Of a stretch of 20,071 nt of DNA, positions 1 through 6,903 are shown piece after piece. The translations under genes were made by a program, and so were the position numbers. Numbering within the stretch: position 1 is the first letter of the stretch; every line of letters begins with the position of its first letter. The notes under the pieces were generated by a model. That model searched no databases. It had not been told where the DNA came from and saw nothing but the letters and a program-made list of their open reading frames with translations. The stretch comes from RGIG4608 sp045635885 (GTDB lineage Bacteria; Bacillota; Clostridia; Oscillospirales; CAG-272): positions 1 to 20,071 of the forward strand of contig JAZTWO010000050.1 of NCBI GenBank assembly GCA_045635885.1, given 5' to 3'.

Positions 1-87
1 CACCGCTTCGTATTCGCGAAGCGAATGCTTCATTAAAATATGAGAGTTTGGAAACGAAGCGCACAAAAGTGCATGAAGCGAGTTGCG
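1..87 (+). repeat. 87-bp direct repeat, copy 1
   Basis: First copy of an 87-bp direct repeat; it matches 199-285 at 86 of 87 positions, the only difference being G at 46 against A at 244. The offset between copies is 198 bases. Copy 1 continues into a complete third hairpin (80-96), whereas copy 2 breaks off inside the left arm of that hairpin. Confidence 0.93.
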
Positions 88-198
88 AAGCAACTCATGA
101 AGCAGGGCTTCGCCCTATGAAGCGAGCCTTCGGCTCACGGAAAGTTACATAGTGCGCTTTGCTTAATATGAGCGGAGCGAGTGCTTCGTGGTGCAACG

Positions 199-285
199 CA
201 CCGCTTCGTATTCGCGAAGCGAATGCTTCATTAAAATATGAGAATTTGGAAACGAAGCGCACAAAAGTGCATGAAGCGAGTTGCG
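199..285 (+). repeat. 87-bp direct repeat, copy 2 (truncated array)
   Basis: Second copy of the direct repeat. After position 285 the similarity ends abruptly, in the left arm of a hairpin that is complete in copy 1. The -35 box of the next gene begins at 289. The junction therefore looks like the boundary between the hairpin array and a gene cassette. Confidence 0.93.
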
Positions 286-288
286 TCA

Positions 289-317
289 TTGACAAAACAA
301 AATGATTGTGATATACT
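289..317 (+). promoter_or_regulatory. Sigma-A promoter of the four-helix gene
   Basis: TTGACA at 289-294, a 17-base spacer, then TATACT at 312-317. The start codon lies 22 bases after the -10 box. The promoter sits just after the end of the hairpin repeat, so the array itself is outside the predicted transcript. Confidence 0.8.
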
Positions 318-339
318 TGATTTAGAGGAAGGTGATATT

Positions 340-690
340 ATGGCAAACGATAAACTTTCAGAACAATCTATGGAGTTTGCGGTTTTAATAATCAATCTTA
401 TAAAGCAATTGAAAGATAAACGAGAAAATATTATTTCAAATCAAATTGGGCGAAGCGGCACATCAATTGGCGCAAACATTCGTGAAGCTAAATATGCTCA
501 TGGTACTGCGGATTTTATTTCTAAAATGCAAATTGCGCTTAAAGAAGCTAATGAAACAGGTTATTGGTTGGAGCTTCTTTACAAAACAAACTATATTGAA
601 GAGGAACAATATAAATTATTGGAAGCAAAGTGCAAATCTTTAAGAGCTATGCTGGTAGCATCTATCAATACTGCTAAAAATAATAAATAA
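340..690 (+). CDS. Four-helix bundle protein (IVP/Avd-like)
   Basis: A 116-residue, all-helical, basic protein. It resembles the four-helix-bundle family first described from open reading frames inside 23S rRNA intervening sequences, which also includes the Avd accessory proteins of diversity-generating retroelements. Seen in the sequence: a conserved Q-I-x-R-S-x-x-S-x-x-x-N-x-x-E-A core at about residues 36-51, then F-x-x-K-x-x-I-A-L-K-E-A-x-E-T-x-Y-W near 60-77, both typical of the family. The ATG at 340 is chosen because AGGAAGG lies at 326-332 and the promoter at 289-317 excludes the upstream ATG at 238, which lies in the repeat. Family members form ring-like pentamers and some bind nucleic acid; the role of stand-alone copies is not settled. 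No reverse transcriptase or rRNA is visible here. A terminator follows at 743, so it is monocistronic. The family call is confident; the function is open. Confidence 0.85.
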   Translation: MANDKLSEQSMEFAVLIINLIKQLKDKRENIISNQIGRSGTSIGANIREAKYAHGTADFISKMQIALKEANETGYWLELLYKTNYIEEEQYKLLEAKCKSLRAMLVASINTAKNNK

Positions 691-742
691 ATTTTGTGCG
701 TTTATTATAGACAAGAAGAGTGTTTTGTTAAAAAGTGCAACG

Positions 743-771
743 GAGGGTTGATTAATATCAATCCTCTTTTG
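743..771 (+). terminator. Rho-independent terminator
   Basis: Ten-pair stem, 743-752 with 757-766 (one G-U pair), TAAT loop, followed by a T-rich tail. It closes the four-helix gene. Confidence 0.75.
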
Positions 772-786
772 TTATTGTAATTGATA

Positions 787-815
787 TTGACTAAATATTT
801 ATTTTATGCTACAAT
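787..815 (+). promoter_or_regulatory. Sigma-A promoter
   Basis: TTGACT at 787-792, a 17-base spacer, TACAAT at 810-815. It serves the membrane-protein gene that starts at 842. Confidence 0.75.
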
Positions 816-841
816 GAAAAAAACGGAAAAGGAGAATTACA

Positions 842-1408
842 ATGAACAAGAGAAATACATATATTATTGTTATAGCGGTGGCGTTGATTGTTATAGGTAC
901 AATGGGTAGCTTGGCTTTTGGTGAGAGCATTTCAGAGCCAGTGGTTAATGCCGTGACCGCTTGCACTGCGGTGGTTGGTGCGGTAGCTTTATTCTATCAA
1001 TTTAAACGTGACAAGGATTTGAATGAGGCGAGTTTTCTTGTTGAATACAGTCAGGAATTTTATTCCGTTTATGACCTTGCAGACTTGATGAACGAGCTTG
1101 AAAAGTGTCGCATTAATCCTGAATATGAGGTTGATGTGGAGCAATATTATCAAAAAATTGTTGGATATTTGGAGTGGCTTGAAACTCTTGCTTCGCTTGT
1201 GGATTCCGATTTGCTTCAAATCAGCAAAATCGACAACGTTATGAGTTACAGATTTTTCTTGATTGTGAACAACAAGCAAATTCAAGAGAGGGAATTGATC
1301 CCAAACAAGGATTTTTACAGGGGAATTTATAATTTATATCCTCGTTGGGCGAGCTACAAAAAGAAAAAGGGATTAGTTATTGTTTTTGAAGAAAATTCGT
1401 TGATATGA
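842..1408 (+). CDS. Membrane-anchored protein of unknown function
   Basis: A 188-residue protein I do not recognise. Two hydrophobic segments occupy about residues 6-27 and 33-54, separated by a short loop with acidic residues. The rest (about 55-188) is a soluble, charged, mostly helical region with many aromatic residues, likely cytoplasmic because the second segment ends in F-K-R-D-K. The start is supported by AAAAGGAG at 827-834, seven bases before the ATG, and by a consensus promoter. It stands alone between its promoter and the promoter at 1502. Similar two-helix-plus-soluble-domain proteins are common in accessory regions of Clostridia, but I cannot assign a domain family with confidence. 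Confidence 0.7.
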   Translation: MNKRNTYIIVIAVALIVIGTMGSLAFGESISEPVVNAVTACTAVVGAVALFYQFKRDKDLNEASFLVEYSQEFYSVYDLADLMNELEKCRINPEYEVDVEQYYQKIVGYLEWLETLASLVDSDLLQISKIDNVMSYRFFLIVNNKQIQERELIPNKDFYRGIYNLYPRWASYKKKKGLVIVFEENSLI

Positions 1409-1501
1409 TGTTGGAATTATTGGCGAATGATGAAAATTGAATTTTTTTTGTAAAAAACAGGGTATTTTTTGCTAAAAAATCAAATAAATTGTTAAAAATT
1501 G

Positions 1502-1530
1502 TTGACAAATGCTTTTTTATGAACTATAAT
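1502..1530 (+). promoter_or_regulatory. Consensus sigma-A promoter
   Basis: TTGACA at 1502-1507, a 17-base spacer, TATAAT at 1525-1530: a perfect match to both boxes. It drives the small membrane protein at 1578. The region between 1409 and this promoter is AT-rich and shows only weak A/T hairpins. Confidence 0.88.
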
Positions 1531-1577
1531 ACTATTAGCGATTTATTCGCATAAATACTTGAAAGGAAATGAAAACT

Positions 1578-1892
1578 ATGAAATCAAAATTTACAGGTAA
1601 CATTTTGGAGTATATCGGTGTAAATCTTGCGGTTGGCGTAATTTCCGCTGCTACATTGGGTATTGCTTTGCCTTGGATGCTTTGCTATCAGCAGAAATGG
1701 GTTGCTAAAAATACTTACGTTGATGGTCGTCAGCTTGCGTTCACAGGTACAGGAATAGGTCTTATCGGCAACTGGATCAAGTGGCTTTTTCTCATATTCA
1801 TCACTTGTGGTATCTATGGTCTTTGGGTTGGCTTGAAGCTTCAACAGTGGACAGCAGAACACACACATTTTGCTGATTCTATCGAAGAATAA
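1578..1892 (+). CDS. DUF898/YjgN-like small membrane protein
   Basis: A 104-residue integral membrane protein. It has a predicted helix at about residues 10-32 with the pattern T-L-G-I-A-L-P-W, a middle F-T-G-T-G-I-G-L-I-G-N-W-I-K-W motif, and a second helix at about 68-88 with I-T-C-G-I-Y-G-L-W, ending in Q-W-x-x-x-H-T-H-F. This G-I-x-x-P-W / G-x-G / T-x-G-I-Y pattern is that of the DUF898 (YjgN) family, present here as a single short unit. The function of that family is unknown. Two in-frame ATGs exist. The one at 1569 touches the GAAAGGAAA ribosome site (1561-1568), so the second at 1578 is more likely. The strong promoter suggests abundant expression. It is monocistronic, with a terminator at 1903. 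Confidence 0.72.
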   Translation: MKSKFTGNILEYIGVNLAVGVISAATLGIALPWMLCYQQKWVAKNTYVDGRQLAFTGTGIGLIGNWIKWLFLIFITCGIYGLWVGLKLQQWTAEHTHFADSIEE

Positions 1893-1902
1893 TTTTACAT
1901 AC

Positions 1903-1933
1903 AAAAGAGCACTTTCGTGCTCTTTTGTTTTTT
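1903..1933 (+). terminator. Rho-independent terminator
   Basis: Ten-pair perfect stem, 1903-1912 with 1917-1926, TTTC loop, then a T-rich tail. It ends the DUF898-like gene. Confidence 0.88.
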
Positions 1934-1941
1934 ACAAAAAA

Positions 1942-1970
1942 ATGACAGACGTATGTGAATATGGTATAAT
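1942..1970 (+). promoter_or_regulatory. Promoter of the alcohol dehydrogenase gene
   Basis: ATGACA at 1942-1947, a 17-base spacer and TATAAT at 1965-1970, about 47 bases before the GTG start at 2017. Confidence 0.72.
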
Positions 1971-2016
1971 ATTTAAGGTTATAATACCAAATAACATGAA
2001 AAAAGGAGTTTTTATT

Positions 2017-3078
2017 GTGAAAGGTTTTGCAATGATGAAAATCGGCGAAACAGGTTGGGTTGAAAAGGAAAGACCCGTTTGTGGTCCTTGTGATGCAATC
2101 TGTAAGCCAATTGCTTTAGCACCCTGTACATCTGACGTACACACAGTTTGGGCGGGCGCTATTGGAGATAGGCACGAAATGATCCTCGGTCACGAGGCGG
2201 TTGGTGAGGTAGTTGAAGTTGGCTCTGAAGTTAAGGATTTCAAACCCGGTGACAGAGTTTTGATTGCCGCTATCACTCCTGACTGGAATTCTTTGGAAGC
2301 TCAGGGTGGTTATTCCATGCACTCAGGCGGTATGCTTTCCGGTTGGAAGTTCTCTAACTTTAAGGATGGCGTATTTGGTGAGTTCTTCCACGTTAACGAC
2401 GCAGACGGCAACCTTGCTCATCTTCCCAAGGGTATGGATATTGCTGCTGCTTGTATGCTTGCAGATATGGTTCCCACAGGTTTCCATGGCGTTGAGCTTG
2501 CGGACATTCAGTTCGGTGACACAGTTGCTGTTATCGGTATTGGCCCCGTTGGTCTTATGGCAGTTGCAGGTGCGGCTATTCGTGGTGCTTCCACTATCTA
2601 TGCGGTAGGTTCAAGAAAGAACTGTGCTGACCTCGCACTTGAATTCGGTGCTTCTGAAATTATTAACTACAAAGATGGCGACATTCTTGAACAGATTATG
2701 GCTAAAACAAACGGTCAGGGTGTGGACAAGATTGTTATCGCAGGTGGTGACAACGATACTTTCGATCAGGCGATTAAGATGCTTAAGCCCGGTGGAATTA
2801 TTGGTAACGTTAACTATCTTGGCGAAGGCGATTACGTTAAAATTCCCAGAGCAGAATGGGGATGCGGTATGGGTCACAAGCAGATTCGTGGCGGTCTTAT
2901 GCCCGGTGGCAGACTTCGTATGGAAAAGCTTGCAAAGATGGTTATGGCAGGCAGAATTCACCCCGAAAAGCTTGTTACACACAGATTTGTTGGTCTTGAA
3001 AACGTTGAGCAGGCGTTGATGCTTATGAAGGACAAGCCCCGTGATTTGATTAAGCCCTTGATTATTATTGAAGAATAA
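2017..3078 (+). CDS. NADP-dependent secondary alcohol dehydrogenase
   Basis: A 353-residue zinc-dependent medium-chain dehydrogenase. It strongly resembles the clostridial isopropanol dehydrogenase (351 residues in Clostridium beijerinckii), which interconverts secondary alcohols and ketones such as isopropanol and acetone. The catalytic zinc ligands C37, H59 and D150, with E60, are at the same positions as in that enzyme. The Rossmann motif G-I-G-P-V-G is at 174-179. G198, S199, R200 and Y218, known to hold the NADP 2'-phosphate in this group, are all present, so NADP(H) preference is expected. The four-cysteine structural-zinc lobe is absent, as is usual for this subgroup. GTG 2017 is chosen because AAAAGGAG (2001-2008) precedes it and because M-K-G-F-A-M is the family start. 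The gene is alone between its own promoter and terminator. A role in disposing of fermentation electrons is inferred. Confidence 0.95.
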   Translation: MKGFAMMKIGETGWVEKERPVCGPCDAICKPIALAPCTSDVHTVWAGAIGDRHEMILGHEAVGEVVEVGSEVKDFKPGDRVLIAAITPDWNSLEAQGGYSMHSGGMLSGWKFSNFKDGVFGEFFHVNDADGNLAHLPKGMDIAAACMLADMVPTGFHGVELADIQFGDTVAVIGIGPVGLMAVAGAAIRGASTIYAVGSRKNCADLALEFGASEIINYKDGDILEQIMAKTNGQGVDKIVIAGGDNDTFDQAIKMLKPGGIIGNVNYLGEGDYVKIPRAEWGCGMGHKQIRGGLMPGGRLRMEKLAKMVMAGRIHPEKLVTHRFVGLENVEQALMLMKDKPRDLIKPLIIIEE

Positions 3079-3091
3079 TTTAATGATTTTT

Positions 3092-3119
3092 CCCCGACCG
3101 TTTGGTCGGGGATTTTTTA
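3092..3119 (+). terminator. Strong rho-independent terminator
   Basis: Eight-pair GC-rich perfect stem, 3092-3099 with 3104-3111, GTTT loop, then a T-run. On the other strand the hairpin is followed by A residues instead, so it should mainly stop the alcohol dehydrogenase transcript, although the convergent calcium-pump gene ends next to it. Confidence 0.92.
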
Positions 3120-5714
3120 TTAAAATCCTTTTGTGTTGCCTGAAAGTCGCCAGATGATTTTGCGCAAGAATTCGATTGGGATTGCCGTGCTTGCGCAGGC
3201 GAAGGTGAAGATTAGTTCGCTTTTTGTTAGCGGTGTGGCACGCAGAGCTGTGCCGCCAAAATAGATGAACGATACTTGGATTGCCAAAATTAGAAGCATT
3301 ATGAGTATAAACGTGGGGTTTTTTGAAATTCCGCTTAAAAGGTTTAGTCTATCGGTGCGTGAATTGATGCATTGCATAACTCCCAAGAAGATGAAGAGTC
3401 CGAAAAATGCAGACAGGAGTGTGAGATTGTTTTCACTTGCTCTAAAATGCGAGGTGAAGAATGGCAATTTTAAAAAGCAGATTGAAAACAGGGCAGAAAA
3501 GCCGCCCAAAATCAGTATTTGGTGTGTCATATATTTATTTAAAATTGGCTCGTCACGGCGCTTTGGTTTTTCTTTCATTATGCGTTTATGTGCTACCTCG
3601 CCTGCAAAGGCAAGACCGCCCAAGGTGTCCATTATCATATTTACCCAGAGCATTTGCGAAACGGTGATTGGTGTTTCAAAGCCAAAAAATGGCGCAATCA
3701 TACAGACAAGGGCACTTGAAAAGTTCATGGTGAGTTGGAAAACAAGGAATTTTCGAATGCTTTTGAATATGTTTCTGCCATATAGCACGGCTTTTACAAT
3801 TGAGGCAAGGTTATTATCAAGAATGATAACGTCGCCTGCCTCTTTTGCCACGTCAGAGCCATTTCCCATGGCAAATCCCACGTCACTAAGGCGCAGGGCG
3901 GGGGCATCATTTATTCCGTCGCCAGTCATTCCAACAACCATTTCTTTGTTTTGGGCGATACGGACAAGGCGGCTTTTATCCTGCGGGAGCGCACGGGCAA
4001 TTAGGGCAAGTCGGGGTAGGGCTTTTGAAAGCTCCTCATCGGTCATTTTTTCTATGTCTTTATGTTCAAGGCATAGATTTCTTTTTTTGTTTACAATATT
4101 GGCTCGCTCTGCAATGCTTTGGGCGGTTAAAATTCCGTCGCCCGTTATCATTACAACGTCAATTCCTGCGCCTTGGAGTGCTTCAACGGATGCTTTTGCC
4201 TCGTGTCGAAGTGGGTCACTTATTACACAGGCACAGATGAATTTGTTATTTTCGAGCATTGCGATTACTCGCTTGCCCTCGCTTTGAGCAATTGAAATTG
4301 CTTTTTCAACAGAGGGGCGGTTGAAATTTTCATTTTGGGCATAGGGAATTAGAATTTCGGGTGCGCCCTTGAGATAAAAGTTGCCGTTTGAGGTGGCAGA
4401 GGAGTATTTTTTATTACTATCGAAGGGCGTTTTTTCAATGCGAAGAGTTTTATCGGGGGTGAAATATTTCTTTGTGGAATCAAGCAGGGCTCTTTCAGTG
4501 GCATTGCCACCAACGGCACGTCGATTGACAATTTTGGCTGATGAATTATAGGTGGAATTTTTGCAAAAGGAGTTAAAAACTTGTGGCTCGTTTTTGCGAA
4601 GCTCATTAATTCCCAAAATTGTTGTTCCGTTTGGAAGAATGAAGCTATCGACACTCATTTTGCCCTTTGTAAGAGTGCCTGTTTTGTCGGTGAAGAGGAT
4701 GTTCATACTTCCTGCAGCTTCTATTCCTGCGCTTTTGCGAACTAAAACCATATCAGCAAGCATTTTTTTGACGTTTGAGGAGAGAACAACTGCAATCATC
4801 ATTGGGAGCCCTTCAGGAACTGCCATAATAACAACGGTTAGCCCGAGGGTGATTGAGTGGAGAATTTCGGCAACCATAAATTGTGGGTCAGTGATTTTTG
4901 ATTTGATGACCTCACTAATGAAGTCGCTTTTGATAAAAATGGATGAAAACAGACTTAAAAGTGCGATTATTAGTGCAGCACTATATCCGAGCATACTGAT
5001 TTGCTTGGCTAATTTTCTTAGGCGAATTTTGAGTGGTGTTTCTCTTGTTTCAACTTGCAATTCTTGAACTATGCCACCCAAAAATGATTTGTCTCCCACA
5101 CGGCAAACGAGCATTTCTCCCTCACCCGAGGAGATGAGTGAACCACGCAGGCAGGATGATTTGGCTGACGGTGAAAGCTCGGTTTCTTCTATATTTTCAA
5201 AGTGTTTGATGGGGGATTTTGTGCTTTCTTTACTTTCGCCGGTTAGTGCGCTTTGGTCGAGCGAAACCCCGCCAAGAATTAATACTCCGTCTGCAGAAAT
5301 CTTTTCGCCCGCAGAGAGCAAAAGCACGTCGCCAACAACTATTTCGTCGGTGGAGAGGGTGGTTAGCTCTCCGTTTCTTCTCACACGAACGGTGCTTTTG
5401 GCACTTGTGTTCAGCTTTTCAAACGCTGTGCGAGAGGTGTGCTCTGATATTGTGGAAATGGTTGTGGCAAGGAGAATTGCCACGATTATGCCGCCTGTTT
5501 CGAACCAATCTATATTGCGAAACGTGAAAATTACGTTGATTATCAGTGAAATCAGCAGGACTCTGATTACCGGGTCGCCAAGGTTTTCTATGAATAAGCG
5601 AAGAAAAGATTTACTTTTTTTCTTTGTCATTTTATTTGTTCCGTGTTTGATTGTAGATTGCTTTACTTGGTCGGTGGTGAGTCCTTTGGGAATTTGCTTT
5701 GAAAAATCCGCCAT
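3120..5714 (-). CDS. P2B-type calcium-transporting P-type ATPase
   Basis: An 864-residue P-type ATPase, probably exporting Ca2+ across the cytoplasmic membrane. Seen in order: an N-terminal actuator region, TGES at 158-161, PEGLP in helix M4 at 300-304, phosphorylation motif DKTGTLT with D343, KGAPE at 449-453 for nucleotide binding, and the hinge TGDGINDAPAL at 597-607. Helix M6 has W-V-N-M-I-M-D-T, with N692 and D696, as in plasma-membrane Ca2+-ATPases; with E301 in M4 this gives one Ca2+ site. No heavy-metal-binding domain or CPC motif is present, which argues against a copper or zinc pump. The hinge-side motif usually written TGDN or TGDH reads TGDG here (525-528). The start is ATG 5714, five bases after GGAGG; a TTG at 5726 would include the ribosome site. 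The gene is monocistronic. Ca2+ over Mn2+ is inferred from the family. Confidence 0.93.
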   Translation of the reverse strand: MADFSKQIPKGLTTDQVKQSTIKHGTNKMTKKKSKSFLRLFIENLGDPVIRVLLISLIINVIFTFRNIDWFETGGIIVAILLATTISTISEHTSRTAFEKLNTSAKSTVRVRRNGELTTLSTDEIVVGDVLLLSAGEKISADGVLILGGVSLDQSALTGESKESTKSPIKHFENIEETELSPSAKSSCLRGSLISSGEGEMLVCRVGDKSFLGGIVQELQVETRETPLKIRLRKLAKQISMLGYSAALIIALLSLFSSIFIKSDFISEVIKSKITDPQFMVAEILHSITLGLTVVIMAVPEGLPMMIAVVLSSNVKKMLADMVLVRKSAGIEAAGSMNILFTDKTGTLTKGKMSVDSFILPNGTTILGINELRKNEPQVFNSFCKNSTYNSSAKIVNRRAVGGNATERALLDSTKKYFTPDKTLRIEKTPFDSNKKYSSATSNGNFYLKGAPEILIPYAQNENFNRPSVEKAISIAQSEGKRVIAMLENNKFICACVISDPLRHEAKASVEALQGAGIDVVMITGDGILTAQSIAERANIVNKKRNLCLEHKDIEKMTDEELSKALPRLALIARALPQDKSRLVRIAQNKEMVVGMTGDGINDAPALRLSDVGFAMGNGSDVAKEAGDVIILDNNLASIVKAVLYGRNIFKSIRKFLVFQLTMNFSSALVCMIAPFFGFETPITVSQMLWVNMIMDTLGGLAFAGEVAHKRIMKEKPKRRDEPILNKYMTHQILILGGFSALFSICFLKLPFFTSHFRASENNLTLLSAFFGLFIFLGVMQCINSRTDRLNLLSGISKNPTFILIMLLILAIQVSFIYFGGTALRATPLTKSELIFTFACASTAIPIEFLRKIIWRLSGNTKGF

Positions 5715-5742
5715 TTTTTCCTCCAAAAATGATTTTTGCTAA

Positions 5743-5748
5743 ATTATA
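5743..5748 (-). promoter_or_regulatory. Possible -10 box of the calcium-pump gene
   Basis: TATAAT on the minus strand, 29 bases upstream of the ATG. No good -35 box is found at 17 bases, so this is tentative. Confidence 0.4.
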
Positions 5749-5772
5749 TGTCCATAAAAAAGAAAATATAAG

Positions 5773-5801
5773 TTGACGGAGCAAGAGAAGTGTGGTAAAA
5801 T
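5773..5801 (+). promoter_or_regulatory. Promoter of the dus operon
   Basis: TTGACG at 5773-5778, a 17-base spacer, TAAAAT at 5796-5801. It diverges from the calcium-pump gene and would transcribe dus, the protease lipoprotein and the leucine-rich-repeat lipoprotein. Confidence 0.75.
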
Positions 5802-5870
5802 ATAAAGAGATTATATTTTGGGTTGCGAAAGAACTCATTGGTCGAATTCTTTGTTAGAGAGGTGGGGCAG

Positions 5871-6887
5871 ATGCTTAAAATCGGAAACGTTGAATTAAAG
5901 CACGGGATTATGTTAGCACCGATGGCGGGGGCTACGGATCACGCTTTTCGTTCGGTTTGCAGAAATTTCGGTGCGGAATATCTCGTTTCTGAAATGGTTT
6001 GCGCAAAGGCACTTTGCTATGAACAAAAAATTAAAAAGAGCTTGAGTGCTTCTCCCTCTAAAACAGCGCCCTTGGCGGCTATTGTGGAAAATGAGCTTCC
6101 CATGGCGGTGCAGATTTTCGGCTCTGAGCCCGAATTTATGGCAGAGGCAGCAAGAATGATTGCCGAAAACAATTATCGTGGTACAACGAGCTTATACAAG
6201 CCGACTGCCATCGACATAAACATGGGTTGCCCTGTAAACAAGGTCGTTTCTAACGGAGAGGGGTCTGCTCTTCTTAAAAATCCCGAATTGGCAGGTAAAA
6301 TTGTTGAGGCGGTTGTGCGCGCGGTGGATATTCCCGTAACGGTGAAAATCAGAATCGGTTGGGATGCAAATTCCATAAATGCAGTTGAAATGGCAAAGCG
6401 ACTTGAGGCGTCGGGTGCGTCGCTCATCTGCGTTCACGGAAGAACAAGAGAGCAACAGTATGCGCCATTTGCCGATTGGACTCAAATCGCCAAGGTTAAA
6501 GAGGCGGTGGCTATTCCCGTTATTGGAAACGGTGATATTTTTATGCCAGAGGACGCCAAAAGAATGATTGCAGAAACAGGTTGCGACGGTGTTATGATTG
6601 GCAGGGGAGCGCTTGGCAATCCTTGGATATTTGAAAACGTTATCAATCTTTTTGAGGGCAGGGAAATACGTGAAATTTCGGTTAACGAGACCGTTGACGT
6701 TGCGATTTCACATCTTAAACTGATGATTTTAGATAAGGGCGAGCGAGCAGGCATTGCCGAAAGCAGAAAGCACCTTGGTTGGTATATGAGGGGCATTCGT
6801 GGCGCGGCGGAGCTTAGAAATCGCATTAACTGCGCCACATCACTTGAAGAATTGACTGAAATTTTGAATTCGTTAAAATCGAATTGA
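5871..6887 (+). CDS. tRNA-dihydrouridine synthase (DusB family)
   Basis: A 338-residue FMN-dependent TIM-barrel enzyme that reduces specific uridines to dihydrouridine in the D-loop of tRNA. Seen: L-A-P-M-A-G-A-T-D at 15-23 (FMN binding), the N-M-G-C-P motif with catalytic C120, V-K-I-R at 158-161, H189 in V-H-G-R-T-R, then I-G-N-G-D-I at 218-223 and I-G-R-G-A-L-G-N-P-W at 243-252 for phosphate binding. Length and motifs fit DusB. A stretch of about 10 extra residues (around 102-112) sits just before the catalytic loop compared with the usual sequence. ATG 5871 is preceded by AGAGGTGGG (5858-5866); a TTG at 5823 has no ribosome site. It is the first gene of an operon: the protease gene starts 16 bases downstream with no terminator between. 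Confidence 0.94.
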   Translation: MLKIGNVELKHGIMLAPMAGATDHAFRSVCRNFGAEYLVSEMVCAKALCYEQKIKKSLSASPSKTAPLAAIVENELPMAVQIFGSEPEFMAEAARMIAENNYRGTTSLYKPTAIDINMGCPVNKVVSNGEGSALLKNPELAGKIVEAVVRAVDIPVTVKIRIGWDANSINAVEMAKRLEASGASLICVHGRTREQQYAPFADWTQIAKVKEAVAIPVIGNGDIFMPEDAKRMIAETGCDGVMIGRGALGNPWIFENVINLFEGREIREISVNETVDVAISHLKLMILDKGERAGIAESRKHLGWYMRGIRGAAELRNRINCATSLEELTEILNSLKSN

Positions 6888-6903
6888 GCTTGGAGGTGTA
6901 TTA

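Larger units (their letters stand above)
1..287. repeat. Hairpin array with ATGAAGC spacers
   Basis: A gene-free stretch dominated by short palindromes. From 61 onward the order is: stem 61-64/69-72 (AAAA loop), ATGAAGC 73-79, stem 80-86/90-96 (GAA loop), ATGAAGC 97-103, stem 104-108/112-116 (TTC loop), ATGAAGC 117-123, stem 124-128/132-136 (TTC loop). The stems differ in sequence but the 7-base spacer is identical. Further palindromes are at 4-10/17-23 and 190-194/198-202. The inverted spacer GCTTCAT occurs at 27-33 and 225-231, and ATGAAGC recurs at 271-277. The array meets the left edge, so it probably continues outside. It is not a CRISPR, because the constant word is 7 bases and the variable units are themselves palindromic. 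Its function is unknown. It lies directly upstream of a four-helix-bundle protein gene. Confidence 0.85.

Noticed and set aside
1..287. CRISPR array
   Set aside because: The constant word is 7 bases, the variable parts are palindromes, and no cas gene is present.
95..295. 66-codon minus-strand open frame across the hairpin array
   Set aside because: It lies wholly in palindromic repeat sequence, has no ribosome site, and its composition follows the repeat words.
238..339. Upstream ATG extension of the four-helix gene
   Set aside because: It would start inside the repeat and upstream of the predicted promoter; AGGAAGG supports ATG 340.
340..690. Diversity-generating retroelement accessory gene (avd)
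   Set aside because: No reverse transcriptase, template repeat or variable repeat is found in the window, so only family resemblance is claimed.
3092..3111. Terminator for the minus-strand calcium-pump gene
   Set aside because: On that strand the hairpin is followed by A residues, not T, so it is scored only for the plus strand.
3265..4287. 340-codon plus-strand open frame
   Set aside because: It is antisense to the calcium-pump gene, which carries all P-type ATPase motifs; no ribosome site or family resemblance.
5071..5742. 223-codon plus-strand open frame
   Set aside because: Antisense shadow of the N-terminal part of the calcium pump.
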